From Pandoraea anapnoica (GTDB lineage Bacteria > Pseudomonadota > Gammaproteobacteria > Burkholderiales > Burkholderiaceae): a stretch of 64,000 bases of DNA. Positions within the stretch are counted from its first letter, which is position 1. Each line of letters begins with the position of its first letter. A model generated the notes under the pieces. That model worked only from the letters and a program-made list of their open reading frames with translations, did no database searches and had not been told where the DNA came from. The stretch covers positions 1 to 64,000 of the forward strand of contig NZ_CABPSP010000020.1 in assembly GCF_902459765.1 (NCBI RefSeq), in the 5' to 3' direction. The translations under genes and the position numbers were made by a program. Of this stretch, positions 63,495 to 64,000 are shown piece after piece.

Positions 63495-63716
63495 GTGTAT
63501 TGGCTTGCATTTGCCTGCTGGGCGGTGGTTGCCACCCATATCAACTGGATTCGAGTTTGGAGGGCCGAAGGGCTTGCTGTAGCAGTCGGGCGCTTAGCTT
63601 GGCTAATGCTTGTTGCACCGATATTGACGCCTTCACTTCTTCTTGTCGCCGGAGTGAATGCAACTGCACGAAGAGTACGGCGCCGATCGCCACGGGCGAG
63701 ATCCAAACGCCAATAG
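63495..63716 (+). CDS. Small membrane protein
   Basis: A 73-aa frame from GTG 63495: MYWLAFACWAVVATHINWIR (helix 1), LAVAVGRLAWLMLVAPILTP (helix 2), then a basic tail RRVRRRSPRARSKRQ. A strong SD (AGGAGGT, about 63472) is 17 nt upstream and better placed for a TTG at 63485 in another frame, so the start may be shifted. Family not recognised. Confidence 0.45.
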   Translation: MYWLAFACWAVVATHINWIRVWRAEGLAVAVGRLAWLMLVAPILTPSLLLVAGVNATARRVRRRSPRARSKRQ

Positions 63717-64000
63717 TCCGGCGGTCCCCCTTCCTGTAGCCAGCGATGTGGGCTGCTTCCGAATCACCGGGCGATTCTTGCGGTATCTCGCTCTCAATTG
63801 GGGTAATGGCACGCCCGCCAAGATCGCGCTTCCGGTTTCATTGGGGGGGGGGGGCGTGGCAAGGCTTGTGTATCGGGATGATCGCGCGTCGTCCAGGCGA
63901 CTCGTCATTGGTTTGCGCGGTTTGGTAGGAGGCTCAGATTCCTCGTAAGCGCTTGCTCGATCGCATCTCGACGGTCTTTCTGGGCAACGTATTTCGTGTG
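63717..64000. other. End of window, no gene found
   Basis: A G10 run lies at 63845-63854. No supported gene to the window end. Confidence 0.4.

Noticed and set aside
1-64000. CRISPR array search by eye
   Set aside because: No set of regularly spaced direct repeats and no cas gene was seen.

Overview
The window looks like the chromosome of a GC-rich betaproteobacterium of the Burkholderiaceae, with Pandoraea or Burkholderia as my best guess. This is inferred from the classical autotransporters (one with an extended signal peptide region), the porin, the IS407/IS3- and IS66-type transposases, the AraC regulator with an AraC_binding_2-like domain and the DUF932 and zinc-ribbon proteins typical of integrated plasmid-like elements. 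No species-defining marker such as rRNA is present. It is an accessory, strongly rearranged region with few housekeeping genes and many insertion sequences, gene fragments and long non-coding stretches.

Layout. 0-9 kb: the 3' end of an autotransporter, a gene of unknown function, a SAM methyltransferase, a DUF3311 plus sodium:solute symporter pair, and a large autotransporter broken by a frameshift in a six-G tract. 9-18 kb: remnants of a mobile element, including a hairpin-led MTRP reading frame, an AraC regulator, a MORN-like lipoprotein, two XRE regulators, a plasmid-type protein, DUF932 and a zinc-ribbon/glycine-zipper protein. This stretch ends in a second, truncated copy of the autotransporter 3' end seen at position 1. 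18-25 kb: membrane protein, a decayed IS407-type element abutting a fragment of another IS, a protein made of two tandem copies of one domain, a small secreted Cys protein, and a Tat-exported amidohydrolase. 25-31 kb: a four-gene minus-strand operon of exported proteins, two of which resemble the FlgT/CsgG group, followed by a secreted protein and a DUF4239 membrane protein. 32-36 kb: an orphan NuoM-like subunit, an orphan Wzz-like protein and an IS3-family element with 58-bp terminal repeats. 36-43 kb: a 34-nt scrap of a CoA-transferase gene, two tandem AT-rich paralogous beta-rich proteins of unknown function and a dead IS6 transposase. 43-52 kb: a complete 1636-aa autotransporter, a fused double CaiB/BaiF CoA-transferase and a porin. 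52-64 kb: an IS-dense end with three IS3-family elements, a beta-propeller protein, a tRNA-Gly-like remnant, small zinc-finger and plasmid/phage-type genes, and an IS66 element.

How the genes fit together. The common theme is the cell surface: three autotransporters plus one duplicated tail, a porin, exported lipoproteins, a Wzz-like protein and secreted small proteins. These lie in DNA reshaped by homologous recombination and transposition. The strongest candidate for an undescribed system is the operon at 25.1-29.6 kb, whose genes are translationally coupled and export-targeted and which includes a lipoprotein with FlgT-like three-part architecture far from any flagellar gene. The tandem proteins at 37.6-40.5 kb and the duplicated hairpin/strong-SD/MTRP module at 9.5 and 63.3 kb are the next most interesting. 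All calls come from reading the sequence; no database search was possible.
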